Shown here: positions 13,143-24,927 of the stretch, one piece after another
How the letters are laid out: every line of letters begins with the position of its first letter
Position numbering within the stretch: position 1 is the stretch's first letter
Origin: Guillardia theta CCMP2712
Lineage: Eukaryota > Cryptophyceae > Pyrenomonadales > Geminigeraceae
Direction of reading: 5' to 3'
Assembly: GCF_000315625.1 (NCBI RefSeq)
Contig: NW_005434655.1
Span: 341,835-405,651 of the forward strand
DNA length: 63,817 bases
Notes under the pieces: generated by a model
Told to the model about the DNA's origin: nothing
Database searches by the model: none
What the model saw: only the letters and a program-made list of their open reading frames with translations
Position numbers and translations under genes: made by a program

Positions 13143-16100
13143 ATGCCGGCCAATCCACCCGACAAAGATGGAGGGAGGGAACGAGATTATCGTCTCAAAG
13201 CTGCGCTCCTCCGTCGAAACGCAGCAGCAGCGAAAGCCAAATACGGGGACAACATCCCAGTCGAGCATGAGGCGCCGCCTGAGGAGAAAAGGTTCTCAAC
13301 CTTGGAGATCCTCTCTCGCAGGAAGTTCGTTGGGATTCCCATCCGAATGGTGCAGGCGCAGCTCGAGAAGAGGAGGAACGAGAGGCGAGCGGTGGAGGAG
13401 AAGGAGGCCAGGTAAGGCGAAGGAGGAGGAGCAAGCATGTGACGAGACGCTACCTCAGGCGGACATGGGAGCTGCTGGAGATGTTGGAACCTGGCGTCCG
13501 GGTCAAGCTCCGCAACGTCGCGCGGGTGGGGGGGAGGAACTACAACGGGCAGCTGGCGACTGTGATCGCAGACTTTGGGGACATGTACAAGGTGAAGCTG
13601 GACAAGGTGGAACGAGATGGAGCGGTGAGGAAGGGGGAGGGAGCCGAGCTGAGAGTGGCAGTGAGCAACATGGAGATCTGGGACGAGGAGGTGGAGGAGG
13701 CGCTGGGGAAGGAGATGGACCAAGTTCGATCGCAGTACGCGGCTCAACGGAGAAGCACAATGATGAGCATGCTGAGACTTGAGCCTCGGGTGATGGCGAG
13801 CGAGGAGGTTGCCGAGGAGCACGAGGAAGTGAAGGCAGAGACTGAGATCGCCTTCGAGGACCTCACGCACTCTAGCGATGAGAATGTCTTGCGAGACTTT
13901 CACCGGCAGAAGCAACTGAAAGTCAAGTTAGGGAAGTATGACAACCCGGAAGAAATGTTTGTCAAGATTCAGAGTGAATGGAAGGAGAGGGAGCTGGTGA
14001 CAGCAAACTACAACAGATCCCTCAAAGACTGCGAAGCTGCCATCCGTATCACTTCATCTCAGCCTTCCCTTAAGCAGAAAGACGGCAAGTTCGGCCCAAA
14101 CCCTGCCTTGCGGATAGCGCAGATTGCGCTGAAACAAGCGAGGACGCAAGTGAAGGATTTGTTTTCACATCAGGTCCGTCACTTCAAGGTCAACAAGGTG
14201 GAGGGCACCATTGCCTTCCTCCAGCCCTCCGATCGACGGCAAGCGACCTCGAGCGACGTCTCGTATGTGAAGCAGACGCTGGTGGTGGAGGAAGGGGTCG
14301 GCAAGGGTCAGTTCGGAACCATCAGCGGTCACTGGGAGGAGGAGCACAAGGTAGAACTCTTCCGGTGGTACGCGGCGACATGCGACCAGACGTCCAGCTA
14401 CCGGGTGCTCAACTCTCACTTCCTTCCCCTCCACATCCACGGGCGCGTGCAACGAGCCACCAAGACCACAGTGATGCTGTCGGAGAACGCGGAGGAGGAG
14501 GACAACTGCTACCGGCACATGATCCTCCGCATCACCAAGGGCCCGGGGAAGTCGCAGCGAGCTAAGGTGCTGGAGTACAACGGGAAGACGCGGGTGGCGG
14601 TGATCGACGGGTGGGAGTGGGACAAGAGCTGGCTGGAGCAGGCGCTGGATCAGGACGACAACGACCTTGAGACGAGTATCCCCACAGCAGAGAGCCTCTA
14701 CAAGCTCCACTACTCCGACCGCGCCGGTAAGACCATCGAGCTCCCGCTCGAGGGCAGGTGCTCCAAGATTTCAGCTGAGGGAGAGCTGAGCCTCTCTGCG
14801 AGTGCTCCTGGTGAAGATTTCTTCTCCGGGAAGACGCTTGTGATCACGAATGGGATGGGAAAGGGACAGAGAGCGAAGATCGAGAGCTATGACGCTCTGC
14901 GCAAAAGTATGAAGATATCAGACTGGGTGCTGGCAGCCCCCGATCAAACTTCGAGATGTGCTGTGTACGAGTGCAAGCTCTTCGATGAGAAGCTGTACCA
15001 GCTGGAGAAGACGATTACCGAGAAAGAAGAGCAAGCAAAACAACGAGTAGAGCGAGACGAGAGCGAGCGGCGGAAGCGAATCCGAGCTAAGATGTGGGCA
15101 GCAGTGAGAGTGTACAAGATGGCTGAGCAGCATGGGGAGAAGATCGGCAGGATGAGGAAACGCTCGAGCGTGTCGGCATGGAGCTACTACAGCGGGGAGA
15201 GCGCGTCGAACAAGGTCTACTCCCTCATGATCGGAGGTGAGAAGGTGCGCGTGAAGTGGAGCTTTCTCGTGCTCCAAGGTAAGCCGGTGGACCCGGCGAT
15301 CCTGAAGACGATGGAAGTGAAGAGGAGCGTGAAGTTGGAGGAGGAGGAAGAGGAGAAGGAGGAGGACGGGGGAAAGTGTCTCATCATGTGGAAGGGAAGG
15401 ATCCTTCAGATGCCGAGGTACTCAGCTGATACGATGACCCCCAACGGGAGCGTGAGGACGCCGGTGAGGGTGGTGGACTACCTGTCGCAGCAGGTGGTCT
15501 ACGAGGGAGCCTGCGACGGAGGCGATCTGTGGAAGTCGCTTAGCGAGGAGTCGCAAGAGATCGAGGGGGAGGAGGATGTGTTCGCGTGGAAGGGTCGGCG
15601 AGTGTTGCAGCCGCTCAAGACGGAGGATGAGCAGGGGAGGACAGTCTACACGATAGTGGACGATGATAACGGTCAGATCTTGTACAGCGGGATAGATGAT
15701 GACTTGAGCAGCGAGGAAAGCGAGGAGGAGGAGGAGGAGGAAGTGGAGCAGGAGGAGGATGGGGGAAAGAAGTTGTCACGCGATACCAAAGACTTCATGA
15801 AGAGGATCGCGGAGAGGGCAGGGCTAACTCAAGGCATCAGCATGGAGCGAGGGAAGAAGTTGGTGGGGCAGGTCGCCAGTGAGTCAGCAGAGCTGGAGGT
15901 GGAGCAGGGGGTGCAAGCAGGAGGGCCCGTGCACATGGTGGGAGGTCAAGTGTGGAAGGGAGTAGCGGACCCCGAGCTCTGGCAGTCGTTGGTAGAGGAA
16001 AGCAGACCATGCCCAGGAGACGCCAACAAGTTCCTGTGGCGGGGGATGGAGCTGATGCAGCCGCTGCGCGAAGGAGAAGCGCAGAAGGTCGTGAGCGACG

Positions 16101-16749
16101 AGGGTTTGCTCATCTTCCATGGAGAGAACCCCAACGAGGAGCTGGACTTCCCCTCGCGACTGGAGGGGCAGAGAAGGAAGAAGAAGGAGGGAGGGGCGGA
16201 GGACGGGTCGTTGATCACTGACACGACAGACTTCGGAGTCTACGAGGGAGCAGCGGTGGCGGGGAGGTACAACGGGCAGGGCATGAGAACGGTGAGAGTA
16301 TCCTGCTCATGTGACCTCTCTGACAGATGGAGCAGTGGAACAACGGGCAGGTCTACTCTGGTCAGTGGGTGGATCACCTGCGGGAGGGGAAGGGGACAGA
16401 GATCTTCCCCCCCTACGACAACAGGAGGAGGAGCGAGGAGGGGGAGCTGACTTTCCCGCACTACGAGGGTGACTTGCTCGACGGGCAGCGCCATGGCAAA
16501 GGCGTCTACGTGTTTGCCAACGGGGAGAGGTACCAGGGGGAGTTCCGTTACAACCTCTTCGACGGTAACGGCGTTTACTTCTGGACTGACGGCGAGTACC
16601 TCGACTGCCGATGGAAGAACGGATTTCCCATGGGCGACAACATTCGCAAGCGACGCAAGTTCTGGAGCATGAAGAAGAAGGACAAGAAGGAGGAGAAGAA
16701 GAAGGAGAAGGAGGAGGAGAAGTCGGCAGAGCAGGGCAAGACTACTTGA
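13143..16749 (+). CDS. Large MORN-repeat protein with extra internal repeats
   Basis: Predicted exons 13143-13411, 13459-16291, 16327-16749; 1174 aa, phases agree. The C-terminus has MORN-type units, for example GQVYSGQWVDHLREGKGTE, HGKGVYVFANGERYQGEF and GNGVYFWTDGEYLDCRW, then a Lys/Glu tail. MORN repeats often mediate membrane or cytoskeletal association. Residues about 300-500 hold a different repeat with the core GxGKxQRAKIxxY followed by W (GPGKSQRAKVLEYNGKTRV, GMGKGQRAKIESYDALRKS). Residues about 660-900 hold a third, W-rich unit: LWKSLSEESQE...FAWKGRRVLQPL and LWQSLVEESRP...FLWRGMELMQPL. Acidic linkers separate them. I do not recognise the first two repeat types. Function unknown. Confidence 0.85.
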
Positions 16750-16757
16750 GTTCACCC

Positions 16758-19700
16758 TTATGAGCAGGAGGAGGAGGAGGAGGATCCCCAGTGAGCGCCC
16801 GAGCTCCGACGGCTCGATACCGAAACGAAACGTTGACATGAATTTCGAACGATCTCGCGCTCCTGCGGCTTCCAAACATAGCAGCTGCTTCCTCGTCCTC
16901 CTCGCCGTTGCTGAGCAGACGAACAACTCTGGAAGAGTCTGGTGAGAGGAGGCAGAAGAGGCAGAAGCATCAGGAAGGACCTGGAGGTCGATAGCCTTGC
17001 GGATCGAAGGATCGCCTTGACGTCGCCGTCCTTCCAGTAGACAGGACGATAATCCCTGCGAGTGCGGGAGAACAACTTGAGGAGCTGCGCTGATATACAT
17101 GCAACCTTCACCTCCTCCATCGATGCCAGACGATGTTGTGGCATGGCGCGTAGAAACTTGCTCCGTGCGTCCACATCCTCACCGCCATGATCGTCTGGCA
17201 GCTCACACGTTCAGCTTCTCCTCTGCCTCGTGTCGCTCTCACTTCTTCGCCCCAGAAGAGACCTTCGAGCGTCGCATCATAGGTCACCTACTCAGAGTTC
17301 AGATCCTCCTCCCCCTTCCCCTCCCTCCCTTCCTCCTCTTCCTCTCATCACCAGACGACGAAGTTGAGCTCGTGAGAAACTGAAGCCTGCCGCCTGAACG
17401 CGATCATCTTGTAGGAGAAGGACGAGAGCGACAAACCCAGAAAGAGGAGGGCGCGGAGAATCTCCCGGTGCTGCTCGTGGCGACAGGATGAGAGACGGAA
17501 AGAAAGCCTGGCAGGACTCACCATTCCTCAGTTGGAAGATCGACGGAAGAGATTCTCAGAATCTCGTCGCTCTTCAGCAGCAGTCACAAGGAGGAGAAGA
17601 AAGTCAGGGCAAGGGCAAAGAGAAAAGAGAAGCAAAGAGGAGGATAGAGCCAAGAGAAGAAGACAAGCCCTTCACCGGATCGAAGTGAGAGGCTCGCAGC
17701 TTCGATGGCCTGTTGCAACGCCTCACCTCAAGGTCAGACGGCATGTTTTCACTCACTGCTCATGTGCTTGAGATGGAGAGAGCGGATCGTAAGACGGGGG
17801 GTAGCAGGTGACAACACCGAGGGAGTCGTTGAGGGAGAGGAGGACGCTGATCAGCTTTTCATCCCACGCGCATGAGAACCTTGAGACTTGAGTCACACAA
17901 GGAGCTGCTCGCAAGAGAAGCAGACCTCATATGACTGTCGATCTGAAGCAAGTACGTCTCATCCCTCAGCCTGCTTTCCCAGCTCAACCCCAGCTGATGT
18001 CAACATGGTTCACATTGTCTGCGACAAGTTGCGAGCGACGACAGGCCCCTTGGAGGTCTTGGCTACAAGCGCAGAGCCTGAGAGAGGAGGACGAGCAATA
18101 AGCAGACTCACGATCTCTTGTGAGCATCCGCACGTTCTTGACCCATTGCGGGGCCTGACAAAGAGGCGAGAAGTAAGAGGAGAGGGGAGGAGAGGAGGTC
18201 ATGGGAGAGGAGACGAGAGGAGACGAGAGGAGACGAGAGAAGATAAGAGGAGGAGAGGAGGAGAGGAGGAGAGGAGGAGAAGATAAGAGGAGGAGAGGAG
18301 GAGAGGAGGGAAGCGAAAAGACCATGAGGGAGAGAAGCGAAAGGCAATGTCCATCGATAGAAGAGTGATGCTGTAATATATTTTCAAGGCAGCAGTTCGC
18401 GTCTGCTCATGACCTGCATCACGATACCGACGAAGACTCGCGCAGGACTTCTGGCTGTCAGAAACAGGTCCAGCGTCGTGCGCGAACAATCCTGCATGGT
18501 CTTCACGAGGTAGATTCTGAAATCACATGCCACTGACCTCGTCACGGAAAGAAGCCAGAGAAACGAAAATGCTTGGTCTGGGCTGTGGACCTCTCCCCTC
18601 GTCTTATCCTCTCTCAGCTCGACTTGACAGGTTCATCACAACAAACCGTGAATTTGCTCCTCGTCGCCATCGCAGTTCTCCGTGCTGAATGAGTTCCCGT
18701 CCAACCGGAGGTTCCTGCTGTCCGAGAAACGTAGGTTTGACCCCGCATCATGCGCCACGTTGTGCTCGAACTTGCACGATTCAACGAGAGAAGGAACGCT
18801 CGACGTCTCGTGCCTGTCGGAGTGTCTGAACATCATGGCACCCCCTTCATACCTCGCTTCGTTCCTCCAGAAGAGAGAGCGGGTCACGTGCGCAGCAGCA
18901 TCTTTCACCCTTGTCATTTTGCGCCCATACCGAGGCCGCCAGTAGGTTCACCTTGGATCGCCATGCCAGCTCCGTTGTCCGCCTGATTGCAGTGAAACGA
19001 AGACGAATGGACCACGAGGCGGTGAGGACGAGCTTGTTCCAAATATCCGTCATCCTCTGGTCGAGCATGACAACGTTCCTCTACGTTCACCGCCCCTCCA
19101 CTATCCCTTGCCTACACAACTCAATCCTCGGCGCACCAAGAGCAGTGGCGATTGAGATACCTCGTTGCCATCGAAAGAGCAGTCTCGCAGCATCGCACGC
19201 TCACCCCCATCACAAGTCTTCAAGCAGATCGCTCCTCCGCGATGGGCTGCATTCATATTGAACTTCGAACGTTCTACCGAGAGCTTTCAGAGCGAATCAG
19301 ATAAAGAGAATCGGGCAGCAAGCAAGAGATACTTGTGCCGACACATTAGAGTCTAGATGGATTGCTCCGCCGCAAGAATCCTATGTCGGCACACGAGTGA
19401 GAATCGATTCTATTAACGATCTTTGTACAACCTTGCCATGGTCAGAGTTGTTGTTGAAAACAGAGTCAGTGATGTTGGTCTTCGAAGACCCTGACAGGAA
19501 GATTGCTCCTCCTCCTGCATCAGCCGAGTTGTTGTAGAAGACCGACGATGCCACGTTCAAACTTCCGCTGAGAACTTTGATGGCACCGCCCGCGTCCTTT
19601 ACATGGTTCCCAACGAACGAACAATTGAAGCAGTCCAACGTCCCCCAGATCAGGAGGATGGGAGCATCGTTGCGGTATCCCTCGAGCATGCAGTCAAAAA

Positions 19701-19974
19701 CTTCAAGATGCCCGCCATCGACATGTATCGGTCGCTCTCCTCGACCTCCTGCAAGCAGCACTCCTGACATCCGAACGATTCGCCCCTCGGGTATGACCAC
19801 AGCCGCCATGCTCTCTCCGGAGGGGATCCTTCCGCCTGTCTCTGAGCTCATCGTCACGGTCTCCGACGGCTTCGTTTCCTGCAGCAGAGCTTCGAGCTCG
19901 TCTGTTCTCCTCCCCCGCCATGCTGCTGCTTCCCAGCAAACCCCCAGCAGCCCCACCAAGCTCATTAGCCGCAT
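16758..19974 (-). CDS. Secreted beta-helix protein fused to a GT60/GlcNAc-type glycosyltransferase
   Basis: Start ATG 19974 gives a signal peptide beginning MRLMSLVGLLGVCWEAAA. Exons 19974-19432, 19262-19161, 19111-18952, 18901-18647 encode right-handed beta-helix repeats (GGAIKVLSG, GGAIFLSG, GGAICL, SGGAVNV). Then 18602-18538, 18491-18414, 18154-18112, 18077-18014, 17964-17926, 17879-17757, 17709-17676, 17571-17522, 17470-17437, 17393-17352, 17287-17243, 17194-17112 and 17055 onward encode a PF11397-like glycosyltransferase: IFVSLASFRDE, YLLQIDSHMR, WDEKLISVLL, AAGFSFSRAQ, LEGLFWGEE, NIVWHRWR. Every junction, including the one joining the halves (18647/18602), is in phase with a 44-nt GT-AG intron. 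The family transfers GlcNAc, as in Skp1 glycosylation; the substrate here is unknown. The final exon end is unresolved. Confidence 0.75.
18180..18320. repeat. GAGGA/GAGAC microsatellite in glycosyltransferase intron
   Basis: Runs of gaggagacga and gaggagaggag units within the predicted intron 18155-18413 of the beta-helix/glycosyltransferase gene. On the coding strand it is a long pyrimidine tract before the 3' splice site. Confidence 0.75.
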
Positions 19975-20189
19975 TTCGTTCAGTGGCCCCTCATCCCCCA
20001 ACTCACCGAGTCTTCGAGCACTCTGTCAGGCTGCGGCTCTGTCCATGGCATGCGAGCACTGCTCCACAGATGGACTTCCACAAAACTTCGGACCCCAGAG
20101 CGGCAGGCAGTCGAGCCTGCCAGGGCTGGCAGTGCAGGGCTGGAACAGGGAGTGTTGCCTGTGCGACAGTGTCAGGGTCAAGCCTCCTC

Positions 20190-20360
20190 GACTCAGAGAC
20201 GGTCAGCGGCCGCCGGCGAAGCCCTGTCACCCTGCCATCATCCGGATGACCGGCCGGGCCGCCGCAGGTCCGGGCCGGACGGACTGCCGAACGGTCGGAG
20301 CTGGTGGGTCGGAGCCTCAGTGGAGTCCGGCCGAGGTCCGGAGAGCCTGATGAGTGGGGA
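20190..20360. repeat. Very GC-rich dispersed repeat fragment
   Basis: Contains stacked CCGG/GGCC words (gaccggccgggccgccgcag, ggtccgggccggacgg). Similar words cluster at 22740-22805, 42370-42670 and 61710-61850 but not in genes. It lies upstream of the beta-helix gene and is not coding as far as I can see. Confidence 0.5.
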
Positions 20361-20720
20361 TGAGGGGGTGAGAGGAGCGGCAGGTGGTCGTAGTATGAAT
20401 ATGAATCGACATGGATAGCAGAGGATGGAGAGGGAGGAGGAGGGGGAGCCATGAGAGGAAGAGGAGAGGAAGAGGAGATGATGGGCATGCAAACAGGGAG
20501 GAGGGAGAGATGGGCTATTCAATGAAGAGACGAGGAATCCGGGAAGTGAGGATACAACGGGGAAAGGAATGTTTAGGCAGTGGATTAACTGAAAGAGTAT
20601 ATCTTCGCGCTCAAAATACGAGTGTGCGTTTCTTTCTGCTTGATCTGATCTGATTTGATTTCGCTGAACTTGGATCCTATCCAGGGATTGAAGGGGGGGG
20701 ATCTCTTCAATCATCAGAGG

Positions 20721-22572
20721 ATGGTTACTACCAAGTTTGCTCTGCTCTTGGCATTGCTTCTCGTCCTTATATGTTCCGCCGATGCGCAAGGCAGGAGGGT
20801 AAGTCGAGGCTACGGGTGTTCTTAAATGTGATCTAGAGTTGGCAGAAGAAGGCTGCGACTGCCAAGGGCTCGTCATTCGAGGAAGCTCCGGCCTCGCGCT
20901 TGGAGGAATTCACGACCACCAAAAACGAAGCAGAGAAGCTGAAGGCCAAGTGGGCAGAGGAGAAGAAGCGAGATGTGAGAATGATGCTCCGACACGCACA
21001 TGCTCATAGAATGCTAGGAAGAAGAAAACATCCGCAAGGCTGCAGAGCAGGAGGAGGCAAAGAGGGCCGAGGAAGAAGCGAAGGCACAGCAGGTGGGTCG
21101 AGCATGGTGGATGACTTGGAATTGATCGGATGCGGCAGGAGTACATGAAACAAGCTGAAGCAACGCGGGTGAACATGCCTCTCTTGTTCCTAGGACTTCC
21201 AGTGTTCGAGCCTGATGCTGCTGCTTCAGGAGGCGATTGCTCGACAGAAGGCAGAGGAAGCTGCTGCCCAGAAGGCTGCTGAACAAGAAAAAGTTCGTCA
21301 AGTAGCATGGACTTTCTGGATAGCGCACAGATTCTGATGTCCATGTAGGAAGAAGCAAAGAAGAAGGCTGAAGAGGAAGCACGCATGGCGGCCCAGGTGA
21401 TGGGCTGCCTTGCTCCTGTGCCTCATGTACTGAATCGTTGACGAAGGCTCGATCGCAAGGATCTGGAGACGTTGAGACTGAAGACCAGGTGCGTGCACTC
21501 TCCTCTATGGTAAGATCCTTTATTGAACTTTCAACTAGCGGAATAGAAGGCTGGCTGCAGAACGCAGGAAAGCTGCGGAAGAGGAAGAGCGGCAGCGTCG
21601 GGAGAAGTTAGAGAGGTGGGTGTTGGCTTGTTGAAGGACCATCTCTGAATTGCTCCAGTCTGAAAGGCGACGGTCTCTACCTGCTCCACCATGTGTCTGC
21701 CCGCAAGGCTGTCTTGGAGGGGATGCACGCCCAAGAGTTCGGCGACCACAACACGTTCAAGGTCTACCACTACGGGGAGTTCATGGGAATCGCAACTGCT
21801 TCAACCATCTACAACGGTTCTCGAGCTCTTGGTGTTGTGCTCTGCTCCTCACCTGCTCCTACAGTGCCGCACCATCGCATCACGGAGCTCCACGGCGTGC
21901 ATGTGCATGACGAGGATGGAATCTGCGGGGTCGACCCTCCTTGCCCTGGGCTGGAGTCAGCGACTCACGTCACCCCTTTCCCTGAGGGCGTTCACAAGGC
22001 CCCGCAGAAACGCATCGAGGTGAGCACAGCACTCCAGTCTCAGTTCCTCACCCTTCCTTCAGGAGGCCAGAGTCCAGATGCAGAAAAACGCACCTCCCCC
22101 TCCCCCTCCCCCTCCCCCTCCTCCTCCTCCTACCTCTCCCCCTCCCCCTCCCCCTCCCCCTCCCCCTCCCCCTGCTTCGCCTCCTCCCCCTCCTCCATCA
22201 CGCGCATCTCCACCACCACCACCACCTCCTCCTCCTCCACCACCACCACCACCACCATCTCCTCCTCCCAATCCTGCTGCAACACCACAGCAGGAGCCTT
22301 CTGAGCCCAGCTCTACCCAATCGTCGTCGCAAAAGTCATCCAAGGCAGATGAAGGTTCGAAAGTTTCTTCCAAGTCATCGAAATCCCAGACTTCGAGCGA
22401 AGTCCCAACCCAGGCGTCATCGACACCTGAAGTCAAACAAGACTCAAGCGGTGCGGCAGAGACTTCACAGATCCCATCTCCACAGGTGAGCGAGCGCTCA
22501 GTTAACCTCGCATTAAGTTTTGCTGACGAGAAGCAGGATGGTGCGACAGAGGAGCAAGAAATTCTCATGTAA
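20721..22572 (+). CDS. Secreted coiled-coil and polyproline protein
   Basis: ATG 20721 opens a clear signal peptide (MVTTKFALLLALLLVLICSA, then DAQG). Small exons follow: 20721-20798, 20837-20974, 21018-21092, 21139-21168, 21230-21292, 21349-21396, 21447-21488, about 21556-21617. They encode an Ala/Glu/Lys/Arg coiled coil (KAAEQEEAKRAEEEAKAQQ). A globular part of about 100 residues has LKGDGLYLLHHVSARKAV, YHYGEFMGIATASTIY and many His. A run of about 70 mostly Pro residues (exon from 22070) leads to a Ser/Gln/Glu-rich tail ending EEQEILM. One junction (21397-21446) does not keep phase in my model, so one exon is missing or misplaced. A wall or extracellular scaffold protein is possible; function unknown. 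Confidence 0.65.
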
Positions 22573-23060
22573 GAAGCCGCCGCGCGCCCGCCCGGCGCCG
22601 CTGTTTGCAAGTGAAAGTTGCGCGGCGGCTAGAGAGCACCTAGTTAACTTTAGTTACAAGAACCGTAACCTATATCGACCTCTATGGTTATCTGCTTTGA
22701 ATCCAGATAGGGAAAGTTGATGTGACTGTTTGAGGTGAGTCCGGGACTCGGAGGCCCTCTCCGACCGTCGGACCGGGCCGGGCCCGGCGGGGTCCGCGGC
22801 GCCTGGTCCGATCCCAGGAACTCAATAATACCAGGCCCTGTGTCCGGCGAGCAAGGTCTCATAAAGGAGCAGGGAGCGAGTAGGATGAAGGAGCGAGAGG
22901 GAGCGAGAGATCGAGGAAGAGAAGGGTAAGGGAACGAGGGATCGAGGAAGAGAAGGGTAAGGGAACGAGGGATCGAGCACAGTCCAGAACTCCAAGTCCA
23001 GATGAAAGAGAGTTGGAATGGAGCATTGTTCTGATTCAAAACTGAAGTGAGAAGCAGACC
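22573..23060. other. Intergenic with GC-rich repeat and short direct repeat
   Basis: No supported exon. 22740-22805 is extremely GC-rich (gaccgggccgggcccggcgg). A roughly 30-bp unit starting gatcgaggaagagaagggta occurs twice in tandem at about 22911-22975. Confidence 0.5.
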
Positions 23061-24852
23061 ATGAAGGGAGCAAACGCACGTCATGTCGTGCAAACTGTTG
23101 CTTGCTTCGTCTTCGTTCGCACCTGCTCGGCATTCTTGTTGCAACCAATCCGCTGTAACTTACCTCGTGCATATGCGAGGAACTTTCAAACCTACAGCAT
23201 GATCAACGAAGGATCTTCGTCAAGGTGAGATGGTGCCAGACTCTGAGTGAAACGTGAAAGTGAGGCAGGGAGGACTCGAGGAGAGATTTCCTTCTGCGTT
23301 CCCTAGCCTCGCTGTCCACCTTAGGTGTGTCGGACAGAGAGGAAGGAGCGAAGATCTGATGCTATCTAGGTGTGGCGAGCAGAGAAGCGCAGGCAGGGGA
23401 GGGTATCAGCGTTGAGAGCAAGTTAGGGCTGGGGGGAAAGGTTGGAAAGTGACTGGAGGAAGGAAGCTGTGGATAATGTGTCGCAGACTTCGCAGATCAA
23501 CGGGAAAGAAATCTCTCAAGTGTGTCGGGGCAGCAGAGGACAGAACTGTCAAGTTTGGGTGCCCCCGGAAATCGAATCTTCGCCAGTCCAAGGGGTGAGA
23601 AGCGAAGGCAGAGAGCCATGAAGCGAGCAGGCAGCAAGATGAATGAAGTATGGCATGCAGGGGGAGCGAGGAGAGATAACGAGCAAAGTGTACTTGGATG
23701 TAAGGATTATCCGAGACTACAGCAAAGAAGTTCTCGAGGACGGAGTGCTGAGGGGCAGGATCGTCTTCGGCTTGTGAGAGGGCGCGGGAGGTCCCGAAGG
23801 TCTGATGGTCGTGGAACAGGTACGGGAAGCAGTCGCCCATGACAGTCCAACACTTCTTGAAGTTCGTCACAGCCAGCTATGGTGAGGGCCCTGCCTACTC
23901 GTCGGGGATGTTTTACAGGTGGGAGAAGAAAGAGAGTTGGCGGTCAACTGAAGAGACTTGACAGACACGAGGCTGGGAGATGGATAGAAGGGGGAAGAAT
24001 CAACGGACTTTCTACCACTCAGGTCATCCGTCCTGGTCCTGATCTCCGCTTCTTCACTTGCTCGTGCAGGTGGCAGGTCAGGAAACGTTCCAGTGGAATG
24101 GCCGAGTTGTGCCGCTAGTTCCGGTGAGCAGGAGGAGGAGGAGGAGGAGGAGGAACACCTCACGCACTTATCCAGATCCTTGAAACGAACAGCTTGCGGC
24201 ATGACCGCAAGCTTCTCTTGTCCCATCGGTAGCCCTTCCATGCTTGATCGTCAGACCCTCTGACCTCCCTCGCTCAGCAAGTTCAACCCTGGCCCTGAGT
24301 TTGACATCACCCTTTCTCCTACCCCCGAGCTGGACGCTTCCAACACGGTCAGCTGGGTATGCAGCTCGGTGAGGGCTGGTCTGAGGGAGGCAGCAGGTGT
24401 TCGGAGAGGTCATAGCTGGGGAAGAGTACGTGCAGGAGATTGTCAAACTGCCGTTTGTCACTGGGTGAGAGGCGATAGCCCTCAGCTTTTGTTCAGCTTT
24501 CCTGCAGGAAATCTCTGGATCCTGAGGGGAGTCCAGCAGACTCCTGGTGGAAGGTGATGCGATAGATGCTGGACCTTCAGCATTCGGGAGGGGAGATGCT
24601 GAACTGGTTGCGATAGGCGCAGCGAGAGTTCTTTAGGAATGTTGCGAAGGTGTCAGGAGACACAAGAGTCACCAATACGTACCATCCTCTCTGCTTCTCC
24701 CCCCCCCCCCCGCCAAACCCCCTCCCTCCCCCTGTCCCTCTCCCTGTCCCTGTCCCTGTCCCTCTCCTCTGGTCGATCGAGCTCATGTCTTGTGCAGATT
24801 TCCCGGCAAGCTTCTTCGTCGTGTCGAGATAACGAAGTGCGGTCTGGTGTGA
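23061..24852 (+). CDS. Cyclophilin-type peptidyl-prolyl isomerase, probably plastid
   Basis: Predicted exons: 23061-23224, (gap, at least one join unresolved), 23661-23773, 23820-23918, 23965-24022, 24070-24123, 24176-24228, 24278-24347, 24397-24464, 24508-24553, 24617-24678, 24798-24852; all phases from 23661 agree. Core motifs: VYLDVRI, GRIVFGLYGKQSPMTVQHFL, AGRWIEGGRING, FDITLSPTPELDASNTVFGE, and the family ending VEITKCGLV. This divergent pattern resembles plastid cyclophilins of the plant CYP28 type rather than cytosolic CypA. The N-terminus has a hydrophobic stretch and CSAFLLQPIR, an A-F cleavage motif of complex plastids, so import into the plastid is inferred. Canonical isomerase residues look poorly conserved, so activity is uncertain. 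Confidence 0.85.
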
Positions 24853-24927
24853 ACTCACGCTCACCGCTCCTTCAAGGGTGCGCTTAAGACGAGGGCTGCA
24901 GACAGTCTGTTGTCACCTTGACGAGTG

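Noticed and set aside
16240-17100. 286-aa minus-strand Leu-rich ORF at the MORN/glycosyltransferase border
   Set aside because: The Leu runs are the reverse of the Lys/Glu codons of the MORN protein tail; only its upstream part overlaps the real glycosyltransferase exon.
22059-22610. Minus-strand 183-aa Gly-rich ORF opposite the polyproline exon
   Set aside because: It is the mirror of a Pro-codon run (CCN read as GGN) in a well-supported plus-strand gene; no splice or family support.
24704-24765. CCCTGT/CCCC run considered as a telomere-like or CRISPR-like repeat
   Set aside because: Short imperfect microsatellite inside the cyclophilin intron 24679-24797; no spacers and not a known telomere unit.
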